From: Nocardia sp. NBC_00565
GTDB taxonomy: Bacteria; Actinomycetota; Actinomycetes; Mycobacteriales; Mycobacteriaceae
Reading direction: 5' to 3'
DNA: 64,000 bases
Assembly (NCBI RefSeq): GCF_036345915.1
Contig: NZ_CP107785.1
Location: 6,076,001 to 6,140,000, forward strand
Positions 8,504-16,863 of this stretch are shown in pieces (positions within the stretch are counted from its first letter, which is position 1; every line of letters starts with the position of its first letter). The notes under the pieces were generated by a model, which was not told the DNA's origin, made no database searches, and was given only the letters and a program-made list of their open reading frames with translations. The position numbers and the translations under genes are program-made.

Positions 8504-9063
8504 GTGAGCGCCCGTACGCGGTCTGCGTCTACTGTTCGGCCAGCACCGCCGACCAAGCCCTGCTCGCGCTCGCGGCCCGCGTCGGCACCGAGATCGCGAG
8601 GCGCGGTTGGCAATTGGTCTCCGGCGGCGGTCACGTCTCGATGATGGGCGCGGTCGCGACCGGCGCCCGCGCCGGCGGCGCGCACACCATCGGCGTGATC
8701 CCGAAACACCTGGTGCACCAGGAAGTAGCCGATGTCGACGCCGATGAGCTGATCGTCACCGACACCATGCGCCAGCGCAAACAGGTCATGGAGGATCGCG
8801 CCGACGCCTTCCTCACCCTGCCCGGCGGCATCGGCACCCTCGAGGAATTCTTCGAAACCTGGACCGGCGGCTACCTCGGCCAGCACGACAAGCCGGTGGT
8901 GGTGCTCGATGCGGACGGCTTCTTCCGAGGTCTGTTCAGCTGGTTGGACGAGCTCTACGATCGGGAGTTCGTGTCTCAGTCAGCCAGGGACCGGATCACC
9001 GTGGCCAACGATCTGGCAGCGGCCTTCGCCGCACTGAACCCCGGTGCGGCGCGCGAACCCTGA
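8500..9063 (+). CDS. LOG-family phosphoribohydrolase, short form (Rv1205-like)
   Basis: A 187-residue protein of standard LOG length. It carries SGGGHVSMMGA and LPGGIGTLEEFFETW, the nucleotide-binding and catalytic motifs of cytokinin riboside 5'-monophosphate phosphoribohydrolases. Rv1205 of M. tuberculosis occupies the same place, before fadD6, and is reported to make cytokinins. The GTG at 8500 overlaps the stop of the longer LOG gene as GTGA; GTG at 8497 is an equally readable start. Two LOG paralogues back to back suggest different substrates or a hetero-oligomer, which is inference. Confidence 0.92.
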   Translation: MSERPYAVCVYCSASTADQALLALAARVGTEIARRGWQLVSGGGHVSMMGAVATGARAGGAHTIGVIPKHLVHQEVADVDADELIVTDTMRQRKQVMEDRADAFLTLPGGIGTLEEFFETWTGGYLGQHDKPVVVLDADGFFRGLFSWLDELYDREFVSQSARDRITVANDLAAAFAALNPGAAREP

Positions 9064-9110
9064 CCGAAACTCCGAGCACGGCACCGCCTTCGACGAGGAG
9101 ATTGCACGCA

Positions 9111-10880
9111 GTGAGCACCGACGCCCGCCCGACGGTCAGCCTATTCGATATCGCGAAACAGTTGCCGCGCATGGCCTTCGACGCGCCATCCATGCTGCGT
9201 GGCGCACGCGGCATGCGGGTGGGGCCGGACGACGAGTCCTCGGTCGGTCTGTACTTCCAACGCACCGCACACCGGCATCCGGACCGTCCGTTCCTGCGGT
9301 TCGAGGGCACGAGCGTCAGCTACGGCTCGGCCAATGCCCAGGTGAACCGGTATGCGGCAGTGCTCGCGGACCGGGGCGTGCGCCGCGGTGACGTGGTCGG
9401 CGTGCTGATGACCAACCGCCCCGAAACGCTGTTCGTGGTGCTGGCCTCCGTGAAACTCGGTGCGACCGTCGGCCTGCTGAACCACCATCAGCGCGACCAG
9501 GTGCTCGCCCACAGCTTCGGGCTACTCGACAGCGTGCTGAACATTGTCGGCGAGGAATGCCGAGCGGCCTTGGACTCACTCGCGGAACCCCTTGCCAACG
9601 TGCTCTTTTCGCAGGATCTACACAAGGCCGCCGAGGACGCGGACGCCGCCGACCCGCCGAGCTGCGTGCAGATCACCGCCAAGGAACGCGCCTTCCTGAT
9701 CTTCACCTCCGGCACCACCGGACTGCCCAAGGCCAGCGTGATGACCCACCTGCGCTGGACCAAGAGCATGTCCGGACTCGGCGGACTCGGAATTCGCCTG
9801 CGCGGCAATGACACGCTGTATTGCTGCCTGCCGCTCTACCACAACAACGCACTCACCGTCGCGCTGTCGTCGGTCCTCGCCGCGGGCGGCACCTTCGCAC
9901 TCGGCAAGCAGTTCTCCGCCTCCCGATTCTGGGACGAGATCATCCGCGAGCAGGCGACCGCGTTCATCTACATCGGTGAACTGTGCCGCTACCTGCTCAA
10001 TCAGCCGGTCAAGCCGACCGATCGGCAGCACCGCGTCCGGCTCGCAGTCGGCAACGGCCTACGCCCGGAACTGTGGGACGAGTTCAAGAACCGCTTCGGC
10101 ATCAACCGGATCGTCGAGTTCTACGGCGCCAGTGAAGTGAATATCGCCTTCGTCAATGCGTTCGGGGTGGACCGCACCGCCGGCTTCGGACCGCTGCCCT
10201 ACGCCATCGTCGAATACGACGACGCGACCGGAAAGGCCAAGCGCGATAAGAACGGTCGGCTGCGCCGTGTGCCCCGCGGCGGCGTCGGCCTACTGCTGGC
10301 CCAGGTCACCGACCGCTCGCCGGCCGACGGCTACACCGATAAGGCCGCGTCCGAGGCGAAGCTGGTCCGCGACGGCTTCACCGACGGCGACGTCTGGTTC
10401 GATACCGGCGACCTCGTCCGCGATCAAGGCTGGCACCACATCGCCTTCGTCGACCGGCTGGGCGACACCTTTCGTTGGAAGGGCGAGAACGTCGCCACCA
10501 CCGAGGTCGAGGGCGCGCTGGCCGAATCCGACGCAATCTCGCAGGCGGTCGTCTTCGGGGCGGATATCCCCGGTACCGACGGCAAGGCGGGCATGGCGGC
10601 GGTGACCCTGTACCCGGGCGCCGAATTCGACGGCCGCGCACTGGCCGAACTGGCCTACTCGCGGTTGCCCGGCTACGCAGTGCCCCTGTTCATCCGGGTC
10701 GTCGCCGAGCTGGAGCAGACTTCCACGTTCAAGAGCCGCAAGGTCGAACTCCGCAAGCAGGGTTATGCGCCCGACGCCGACAGCACGCTGTACGTCCTCG
10801 CGGGGCGCTCCGACGGCTACGTCCCCGCCTACGACGAATACGCGGCCGATGTCGCCGCGGCCCGAGCGCCCAAGGGCTAG
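9111..10880 (+). CDS. fadD6: Long/very-long-chain acyl-CoA synthetase FadD6
   Basis: A 589-residue ANL-family enzyme. The AMP-binding signature FTSGTTGLPKAS lies near residue 200, and later motifs include EFYGASEVN and DTGDLVRDQGWHHIAFVDR. The N-terminal layout is that of FATP/very-long-chain acyl-CoA synthetases. It should activate long fatty acids with ATP and CoA. Start is GTG 9111, with GAGGAG 10 bp upstream; the TTG at 9102 lies too close to that site. It follows the LOG pair as in Rv1205-Rv1206. A strong hairpin lies downstream. Confidence 0.94.
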   Translation: MSTDARPTVSLFDIAKQLPRMAFDAPSMLRGARGMRVGPDDESSVGLYFQRTAHRHPDRPFLRFEGTSVSYGSANAQVNRYAAVLADRGVRRGDVVGVLMTNRPETLFVVLASVKLGATVGLLNHHQRDQVLAHSFGLLDSVLNIVGEECRAALDSLAEPLANVLFSQDLHKAAEDADAADPPSCVQITAKERAFLIFTSGTTGLPKASVMTHLRWTKSMSGLGGLGIRLRGNDTLYCCLPLYHNNALTVALSSVLAAGGTFALGKQFSASRFWDEIIREQATAFIYIGELCRYLLNQPVKPTDRQHRVRLAVGNGLRPELWDEFKNRFGINRIVEFYGASEVNIAFVNAFGVDRTAGFGPLPYAIVEYDDATGKAKRDKNGRLRRVPRGGVGLLLAQVTDRSPADGYTDKAASEAKLVRDGFTDGDVWFDTGDLVRDQGWHHIAFVDRLGDTFRWKGENVATTEVEGALAESDAISQAVVFGADIPGTDGKAGMAAVTLYPGAEFDGRALAELAYSRLPGYAVPLFIRVVAELEQTSTFKSRKVELRKQGYAPDADSTLYVLAGRSDGYVPAYDEYAADVAAARAPKG

Positions 10881-11015
10881 CACCGATGACTCGGCGCAGG
10901 CGGGCCCGCGAATTCTGATAGCCGTCTACTTCTGTGCAGACAACTTACGTCCCACTGCCACGACAGGCAGCCATCGGCGGGCAACGCGGAAACACCAGTA
11001 GGTATGGACGACCAT

Positions 11016-11047
11016 GGCCCCGCCCTCGACGGTCGAGGACCGGGGCC
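11016..11047. terminator. Two-part hairpin between converging fadD6 and dapE
   Basis: Outer arms GGCCCCG (11016-11022) and CGGGGCC (11041-11047) pair perfectly. Inside them, CCTCGA-type arms (11024-11029 with 11033-11038) close a 3-base loop. It sits between two converging genes and could stop transcription in both directions. There is no clear T-run. Confidence 0.6.
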
Positions 11048-11090
11048 GCTCGTTTGCTGCCGACATATGTGCATGCTTTGCGGCACGAAT

Positions 11091-12179
11091 TCAGCGAGCG
11101 CCGGTGAGGTAGCCGCGCAGCACCTCGGTGACCGAGGTGATCTGGGCGGTGGGGACGTGTTCGTCGCGCTTGTGGGCGAGGTTGGGGTCGCCGGGGCCGA
11201 AGTTCACGGCCGGGATGCCGCGGGCGGCGAAGCGTGCGACGTCGGTCCAGCCGTATTTGGCGCGCACGCTGTCGGTGCCGACAATGGCGATCAGGTCCTT
11301 GGCGGCGGGGGCGGACAGGCCGGGCAGTGCGCCCGCCGCGGCATCGGTGACCTCGAAGCCGAGTTCGAGTCCGTCGAAGACCGCGCGGACGTGGTCGGCG
11401 GCCTGCTCGACGGTGCGGTCGGGGGCGAAGCGGAAGTTCACGTCGACCTCGGCCTCGTCCGGAATCACATTGCCCGCGACGCCACCGGAGACGCGGACCG
11501 CGGACAGGCCCTCGCGGTAGACGCAACCGTCGATATCGACCTCGCGCGCCTTGTAGTCGGCGAGTCGCCGCAGCACCGGGGCCAAGCGGTGAATCGCGTT
11601 GTCGCCCTTCCAGGATCGCGCCGAATGGGCGCGCACGCCCGGCGTCGTGAGGCGAACGCGGAGGGTGCCCTGGCAGCCCGCTTCGATGACGCCGCCGGAC
11701 GGTTCGCCGAGGATCGCGAGATCGCCGACGAGCCAGTCGGGCAGGTCGCGCTCGATGTGATTGAGGCCGTTGTACTTCGCGGCGATCTCCTCGCAGTCGT
11801 AGAAGATCAGGGTCAGATCGTGCACCGGTTCGGCGACGGTCGCGGCCAGATGCAGGAACACCGCGTCACCGGATTTCATATCGACGGTGCCGCAGCCATA
11901 GAGCTGTCGCTCCCCTGCCTCATCGACGAACCGGCTCGGCACGTTGTCGGCGATGGGCACGGTATCCAGGTGCCCGGCGAGGATGACGCGCGTCGGCCGC
12001 CCGTGGTCGGTGCGGGCGAGCACCACGTTGCCGTGCCGCAAGACCTCGAACCCCCGCGTCTGCTCGCGCAGCGCCCGCTCGACGACGTCAGCGATAGCCG
12101 CCTCGTCCTGCGACACACTCGGAATGTCGACCAGAGCCGCGGTCAGTGTGATGGGGTCGGCGCGCAAGTCGATGGTCAC
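11091..12179 (-). CDS. dapE: Succinyl-diaminopimelate desuccinylase DapE
   Basis: A 362-residue M20-family metallohydrolase. Metal-binding segments [18 protein letters not shown] and DCEEIAA are intact, and a dimerisation domain sits in the middle. DapE removes succinate from N-succinyl-LL-diaminopimelate in the lysine and peptidoglycan precursor pathway. It is divergent from dapD, with only 73 bp between the starts, so the two genes probably share a control region. dapC lies about 9 kb away. Start is GTG 12179. Confidence 0.95.
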   Translation of the reverse strand: MTIDLRADPITLTAALVDIPSVSQDEAAIADVVERALREQTRGFEVLRHGNVVLARTDHGRPTRVILAGHLDTVPIADNVPSRFVDEAGERQLYGCGTVDMKSGDAVFLHLAATVAEPVHDLTLIFYDCEEIAAKYNGLNHIERDLPDWLVGDLAILGEPSGGVIEAGCQGTLRVRLTTPGVRAHSARSWKGDNAIHRLAPVLRRLADYKAREVDIDGCVYREGLSAVRVSGGVAGNVIPDEAEVDVNFRFAPDRTVEQAADHVRAVFDGLELGFEVTDAAAGALPGLSAPAAKDLIAIVGTDSVRAKYGWTDVARFAARGIPAVNFGPGDPNLAHKRDEHVPTAQITSVTEVLRGYLTGAR

Positions 12180-12252
12180 GCGCCCAGCCTACGACCGCGA
12201 CCGGTCGACGTGGCTCACCACGGTGGCGGGCAAGTGGGTAACCTCTTGTGAC

Positions 12253-13200
12253 GTGAGCATTCAGGGAGCAGCAGCAGTCGGTATCGCCAATGTGACCGCG
12301 GACGGGACCGTCTTGGATACCTGGTACCCCAACCCGGAGCTGGGCGCGTTCGGCGACACCGGTACCAAGCGCCTGGACGACGCGCCCGCGGAGTACGCGG
12401 CGCTGCTCGGATTCGACGAGGCACGCGGGGTCGATGTGATCGCGGTGCGGACCACGATCGCTGATCTGTCCGCGGCACCGGTCGACGCGCACGATGTCTA
12501 CCTGCGGCTGCATCTGCTCTCGCATCGGTTGGTCAAGCCGCACGAGGTGAGCCTGGACGGGCAGTTCGGGCTGCTCAGCAATGTGGTGTGGACCAATCAT
12601 GGTCCCGCCGCGGTGGAGGGTTTCGAGGCTACGCGCGCCAAGCTGCGCGCTCGCGGGCCGGTCACCGTGTACAGCATCGACAAGTTCCCGCGGATGGTCG
12701 ATTACGTGGTGCCCTCGGGGGTGCGGATCGGCGACGCCGACCGGGTTCGCCTCGGCGCGCATCTGGCCTCGGGAACGACCGTCATGCACGAGGGCTTCGT
12801 GAACTTCAACGCGGGCACGCTCGGCGCGTCGATGGTCGAGGGCCGCATCTCCGCGGGCGTCGTGGTCGGCGACGGCTCCGATATCGGCGGCGGCGCCTCC
12901 ACCATGGGCACCCTCTCCGGCGGCGGCACCACCATCATCTCCATCGGTGAGCGCTCCCTGCTCGGCGCGAACTCCGGGCTCGGCATCCCCTTCGGTGACG
13001 ACTGCGTCCTGGAAGCCGGCCTCTACCTGACCGCGGGCACCAAGGTCACCACCCCGGATGGCACCGTGGTCAAGGCCGCCGCGCTGGCCGGCCAGAACAA
13101 CCTGCTCTTCCGCCGCAACTCCACCACCGGCGCGGTCGAGGTCGTCCCCCGCAAGGGCACCGGCATCGAACTGAACGCCGCCTTGCACGCCAACGACTAG
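12253..13200 (+). CDS. dapD: 2,3,4,5-tetrahydropyridine-2,6-dicarboxylate N-succinyltransferase DapD
   Basis: A 315-residue protein of actinobacterial DapD type. The C-terminal half shows the hexapeptide-repeat pattern of left-handed beta-helix acyltransferases ([19 protein letters not shown], then [15 protein letters not shown] and further turns). It transfers succinyl from succinyl-CoA to tetrahydrodipicolinate. GTG 12253 gives the usual N-terminus ([12 protein letters not shown]). A much longer in-frame extension upstream is only the antisense of dapE. Its stop overlaps that of the converging DUF2236 gene by 3 bp. Confidence 0.95.
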   Translation: MSIQGAAAVGIANVTADGTVLDTWYPNPELGAFGDTGTKRLDDAPAEYAALLGFDEARGVDVIAVRTTIADLSAAPVDAHDVYLRLHLLSHRLVKPHEVSLDGQFGLLSNVVWTNHGPAAVEGFEATRAKLRARGPVTVYSIDKFPRMVDYVVPSGVRIGDADRVRLGAHLASGTTVMHEGFVNFNAGTLGASMVEGRISAGVVVGDGSDIGGGASTMGTLSGGGTTIISIGERSLLGANSGLGIPFGDDCVLEAGLYLTAGTKVTTPDGTVVKAAALAGQNNLLFRRNSTTGAVEVVPRKGTGIELNAALHAND

Positions 13201-14066
13201 ACCAGCGGCTTGCCGAGCCGGTGCCGCCTGCGCATGTCGTACAGGTAGAAGTTCATCGGAAACAGCCTGATCAGCTTCGGAAGTCGGCGGTGCACGGCGC
13301 CGATGACGCGCAGCACCCGGTTGGCGAAGCGATCCTGGCGCACGGTCCAGTTCATCCGCATTTCGGAACGCAGGTGCGGCGGCAGCAGGCTGGTGACGAA
13401 GAACCGCTGCAGCGGGACGAAAACGCGCAACGGCCAGGCGACCATCTTCAGATCGATGAGATCGTTGAAGTACGCGCGGGTGCGCGCGTCGACCGTCCTG
13501 GTCGCGAGATTGGTATTCCAGTACTCCTGGAACGCTTTTCGATCGGCGGGCCACATCTGCGGCCGCATCTGCAGGGTGGTGCCGAGCCGAGCGGCGTACT
13601 GGTAGAACACCTCCGCGGCATCCTCGTCCATCGGGCCGTGCAGTCGTTCCTCCAGATCGACTACGCCCCAATACAAACAGGCCGCGACCCACAGTTGCAG
13701 CTTCGGGTCGAAGGCGTTGTATTTGACCGGAGCGCCGGGCTCGGAATGAACCGCTCGATGTGAGCCGTTGACGGCCGCACGGTAGAGCGCGCGATCCTCC
13801 TCGGTGCCCATCAGCGCCACCGCGAGATAGGTCAGGGTGGTGCGCGTCCGCTTCCACGGGTGCACATCGATCCGGCCGGACTCGACCGTGCTCTCCATGA
13901 CGCCATAGGCGACCGGCTTCAGGCTGAGTTGCAGGATGACATTGGCCGTGCCGCCGAGGAAAGCCGCTACGCCGCTCCACAATTCGTCCATGGCGAACTC
14001 GTCGACGGTGCCGTAGCGGCAGGTGGCTGGGGGTTCGGGCGGCTCCTCGCGAAGGGGCAAGGTCAT
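13197..14066 (-). CDS. DUF2236 oxygenase-like protein, paralogue 1
   Basis: A 289-residue member of the DUF2236 family, which includes MpaB' and the heme-dependent rubber oxygenase Lcp. The conserved core is present: GSHRAV with the family histidine, [19 protein letters not shown], and a C-terminal block around [10 protein letters not shown]. The substrate is unknown. It is the first of three paralogues in 3.5 kb and is highly similar to both others. ATG 14066 matches the start context of its paralogues (a GAGG-like site and CAACGATGACC). A perfect inverted repeat lies 41 bp upstream. The longer frame to 14234 would read through that operator. Confidence 0.9.
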   Translation of the reverse strand: MTLPLREEPPEPPATCRYGTVDEFAMDELWSGVAAFLGGTANVILQLSLKPVAYGVMESTVESGRIDVHPWKRTRTTLTYLAVALMGTEEDRALYRAAVNGSHRAVHSEPGAPVKYNAFDPKLQLWVAACLYWGVVDLEERLHGPMDEDAAEVFYQYAARLGTTLQMRPQMWPADRKAFQEYWNTNLATRTVDARTRAYFNDLIDLKMVAWPLRVFVPLQRFFVTSLLPPHLRSEMRMNWTVRQDRFANRVLRVIGAVHRRLPKLIRLFPMNFYLYDMRRRHRLGKPLV

Positions 14067-14106
14067 CGTTGGCCTCGGCTTTCCGGGTCGGTCGGCGACG
14101 ATAGAG

Positions 14107-14139
14107 CGATGAGAAGATTTGTGGTCAACCTTCTCATCG
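14107..14139. promoter_or_regulatory. Operator copy 1 of the DUF2236/TetR cluster
   Basis: Perfect 10-bp arms CGATGAGAAG (14107-14116) and CTTCTCATCG (14130-14139) flank a 13-bp spacer that ends in GGTCAAC. Related sites with the same 13-bp spacer lie upstream of the other two paralogues. The repeat starts 41 bp before the paralogue 1 start. The likely binder is the TetR protein encoded at 15256-15885. Confidence 0.75.
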
Positions 14140-14178
14140 TCTCGATAGCCTGTCAAACGATCGCTCGGTTGGGCCGCC

Positions 14179-15060
14179 CTACACGAGCGGTTTACCCGAA
14201 CGGATGCGCCTTCGCACATCGAACATGTAGGCATTCAACGGGAACATCCGCACCAGCTTCGGTAGTCGGCGGTGTACCGCGGAGATAGTGCGCAGCATTC
14301 GGTCGAAGCGGCGCTGATCGGCTTCGGTCCAGGTCATCCGCATCTCGTCGCGCAGGTGCTGCGGCAGCAGGCCCACCACGATGAACCGCTGCAGTCCGGC
14401 GAAGACGAACCGAATCGGTCGCGGCAACATCTTCAGGTCGATGAGGTCGTTGAAGTAGTCGCGCAGGGCGGGCTCGATACCGTGTTTGGGCAGGTTCTCG
14501 TCCCAATACCGATGGAACGCCGCGCGGTCGGCGGGCCACATCTCCGGTTGCATCTGCAGGGTGGTGCCGAGTCGGGCGCAGTACCGGTAAAAGGCCTCGG
14601 CGACATCGGGTTTCATCGGGCCGTGCAGGCGGGCGTAGAGGTCCTCGATACCCCAGTAGAGGCAGGCGGCGACCCACAGTTGCAGGGCGGGGTCGAAGGC
14701 GTTGTACTGCACCGGGCTCGCCGCGGTCGAGCGCACGGCGCGATGGGACTGGTCGACCGCGTCCCGGTAGCGCGTCCGCTCGTCCTCCGAACCCATCAGT
14801 GCCACCGCGAGATAACTCAATGTGGTGCGCAGCCGTTTGATCGGATGCAGGGTGACCTTGCCGCTGTCGACGGTGCTCTCCAGCACGCCGCGTCCGACCG
14901 GGCGCAGGCTCAACTGCATGATCACATTGGCGGTGCCGCCCAGGAATGCCGCGATGCCGTCGATGTAATCTTCGACGGTTTCCGGAGTTATGGGCTCGAC
15001 GGGGGTCGGGCCGATGCGGTCAGGATGCGACCGGTAGTCGTCGCGCAGTGGTTCGGTCAT
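14179..15060 (-). CDS. DUF2236 oxygenase-like protein, paralogue 2
   Basis: A 293-residue protein, clearly a duplicate of its two neighbours. Shared landmarks include [22 protein letters not shown] with the conserved histidine, [19 protein letters not shown], and a C-terminus ending RSGKPLV. The family relation to MpaB'/Lcp suggests a heme-binding oxygenase acting on a hydrophobic substrate. The substrate and heme content are not shown by sequence. Start is ATG 15060 with GAGGT upstream. It is divergent from the TetR gene, with operator copy 2 between them. Confidence 0.9.
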   Translation of the reverse strand: MTEPLRDDYRSHPDRIGPTPVEPITPETVEDYIDGIAAFLGGTANVIMQLSLRPVGRGVLESTVDSGKVTLHPIKRLRTTLSYLAVALMGSEDERTRYRDAVDQSHRAVRSTAASPVQYNAFDPALQLWVAACLYWGIEDLYARLHGPMKPDVAEAFYRYCARLGTTLQMQPEMWPADRAAFHRYWDENLPKHGIEPALRDYFNDLIDLKMLPRPIRFVFAGLQRFIVVGLLPQHLRDEMRMTWTEADQRRFDRMLRTISAVHRRLPKLVRMFPLNAYMFDVRRRIRSGKPLV

Positions 15061-15105
15061 CGTTGACCTCGTCTTTCTGTGGCCGTCAGGTCGATGCGCG
15101 GTCGG

Positions 15106-15132
15106 TGAGAAGATTTGACATCAACCTTCTCA
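15106..15132. promoter_or_regulatory. Operator copy 2, between paralogue 2 and the TetR gene
   Basis: Arms TGAGAAG (15106-15112) and CTTCTCA (15126-15132) flank a 13-bp spacer ATTTGACATCAAC. The site starts 46 bp before the paralogue 2 start and lies in the region shared with the divergent TetR gene, so it could serve both repression of the oxygenase and autoregulation. Confidence 0.75.
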
Positions 15133-15255
15133 TTGCCACGAAGCGCTGTCAATTACGCTATCGGCGCGCTATCCCGGGGTTCCGGGGTGGCAGTGGCTGA
15201 TGGCATGCGATGCTAGCGGTGTCATCGTGTCACCGGACCGGAATAGGTGGGAATT

Positions 15256-15885
15256 ATGGCGAGGCTGACCAGACTGCTGGCCCTGGTGCGTAGCACCGGT
15301 CTAGAGGACCGCAATCAAACACGGGTGCTGGACGCTGCCTTGCTGGCGTTTCTGGACTTCGGCATCAAGCGGACCAGCATGGTCGAAGTCGCACGGCGGT
15401 GCGGACTTTCGCTGGCCACGCTCTATCGGCGCTTCGCGAGCAAGGCCGATCTCATTCAGGCGGTCGCGCTGTGGCAGGCGCGGCAGTTCATCGACCAGGT
15501 GGACGCCGCGTTGCAGCGGCAGGTCGATCGGGACGCCGGCGCCGAGGATCAGATCGTCGAATTGTTCGTCGTCTTCCTGGACGGGTTGCGCGGCAACAAG
15601 TTGCTGGAGCGCCTGTTGAAGACCGAGCCGGAGATCGTGCTGCCGTATATGACGGTCAAGGGTGCCCCGGTCATCGAGCTCGGCCGTGACTATCTGGCCG
15701 AATTCATCACCCGGCTACAGGACGAGGGCAAGCTGCCCGAGTACGACCCGGCGCCGCTCGCCGAGATGGTCGCGCGGACTGCGCTGTCGATGGCGCTGAC
15801 GCCGCAGACGGTCATCCCGCTGGATGATGACGCCGCGATGCGGCGGTTCGCGCGCGACCACGTCGCCGTATCGTTCCGGATCTAG
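15256..15885 (+). CDS. TetR-family transcriptional regulator
   Basis: A 209-residue protein. The N-terminal HTH spans about 38-62 (SMVEVARRCGLSLATLYRRF) and is typical of TetR proteins; the ligand-binding domain that follows is variable. It sits between DUF2236 paralogues 2 and 3. An inverted repeat found before each of the three paralogues is the obvious candidate operator. ATG 15256 is preferred, because AGGTGGG lies just upstream at good spacing; GTG 15247 is an alternative adding three residues. The stop abuts that of paralogue 3. A hydrophobic or steroid-like inducer is plausible but speculative. Confidence 0.9.
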   Translation: MARLTRLLALVRSTGLEDRNQTRVLDAALLAFLDFGIKRTSMVEVARRCGLSLATLYRRFASKADLIQAVALWQARQFIDQVDAALQRQVDRDAGAEDQIVELFVVFLDGLRGNKLLERLLKTEPEIVLPYMTVKGAPVIELGRDYLAEFITRLQDEGKLPEYDPAPLAEMVARTALSMALTPQTVIPLDDDAAMRRFARDHVAVSFRI

Positions 15886-16722
15886 TCAGACCAGGCGCAG
15901 ACCGAGCCGCCGCCGGACGCGCAGGTCCCACAGGTAGGCGTTGATCGGAAACATCCTGGCCTGCTTCGGCATTCGCGCCGTCACCGAACCCAGCGCGTGC
16001 AGGAGTCCGGCGAGTATCCGATCCTCGCGCGCGCTCCAGGTCATGCCCATCTGGTCGCGTACGTGCGCGGGCAGCAGGCCGGTGACCACGAAGCGGTGGA
16101 ATCGGGCGAAGGGCCAGCGGGCGGGGAGCGGGAGCATCTTCAGATCGATGAGGTCGTTGAAGTAGTCGCGGATCGGGGGATCGATGGTGGTCTTCGCCAA
16201 GTGCTCGGCCCAGTACGCGTCGAAAGCGGCGGGGTCGGCGGGCCACGCCTCCGGGCGCATCTGCAGTGTCGTGCCCAGGCGAGCGCCGTAGTAATAGAAG
16301 GCCGTAGCGTCGGTCTCGTTCATCGGGCCGTGCATGCGCTCGTAGATATCGCGCGCGCCCCAATACAGGCAGGCGGCCACCCAGAGCTGCAGTTTCGGGT
16401 CGAAGGCGTTGTACTTCACCGGACTCGCCGCGCTCGACTTCACCGAGCGGTGCGATTCGTTGACGGCGTCGCGATAGGCCGTACGCTCGTCGTCGGTACC
16501 GAGCATGGCGACCGAGAGGTAGGTGACGGTGGTGCGCAGCCGTTTGAACGGATGCAGCATGACCTTGCCGCTGTCGACGGTGCTCTCCAGGACGCCATAG
16601 CCGACCGGCAACGTGCTGAGCTGCAGGATGACATTCGCCGTGCCGCCGAAGAATGCCGCGATGCCGTCGATGTACTGCTCGACATCGAAGGTGGACGCGG
16701 GTTTTCCGAGCGGACTGGTCAT
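15886..16722 (-). CDS. DUF2236 oxygenase-like protein, paralogue 3
   Basis: A 278-residue third paralogue. It keeps NESHRSV with the conserved histidine, [33 protein letters not shown] and the shared C-terminal block. The N-terminus is shorter than in the other two. Start is ATG 16722 in the same sequence context as the paralogues. Operator copy 3 lies 23 bp upstream. It is divergent from fadD36, whose start is 141 bp away, so one operator may affect both genes. Confidence 0.9.
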   Translation of the reverse strand: MTSPLGKPASTFDVEQYIDGIAAFFGGTANVILQLSTLPVGYGVLESTVDSGKVMLHPFKRLRTTVTYLSVAMLGTDDERTAYRDAVNESHRSVKSSAASPVKYNAFDPKLQLWVAACLYWGARDIYERMHGPMNETDATAFYYYGARLGTTLQMRPEAWPADPAAFDAYWAEHLAKTTIDPPIRDYFNDLIDLKMLPLPARWPFARFHRFVVTGLLPAHVRDQMGMTWSAREDRILAGLLHALGSVTARMPKQARMFPINAYLWDLRVRRRLGLRLV

Positions 16723-16744
16723 CGTCGACCCCGTTCTCGTCGGC

Positions 16745-16769
16745 GAGAAGGATATGGGTCAACATTCTC
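16745..16769. promoter_or_regulatory. Operator copy 3, between paralogue 3 and fadD36
   Basis: Half-sites GAGAAG (16745-16750) and ATTCTC (16764-16769) are separated by the same 13 bp as in copies 1 and 2, and the spacer again ends in GGTCAAC. One arm position is mismatched, so this is the weakest copy. It starts 23 bp before the paralogue 3 start. Confidence 0.65.
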
Positions 16770-16863
16770 ACTGCCTCAGTGGGGTGTCAACGGTCACATT
16801 CGGCCGGTCGTGTCGTGGTGGGCGGAATGGTCGGGTCGAGTACTCGCGAAGTAGCGTGAGCGA

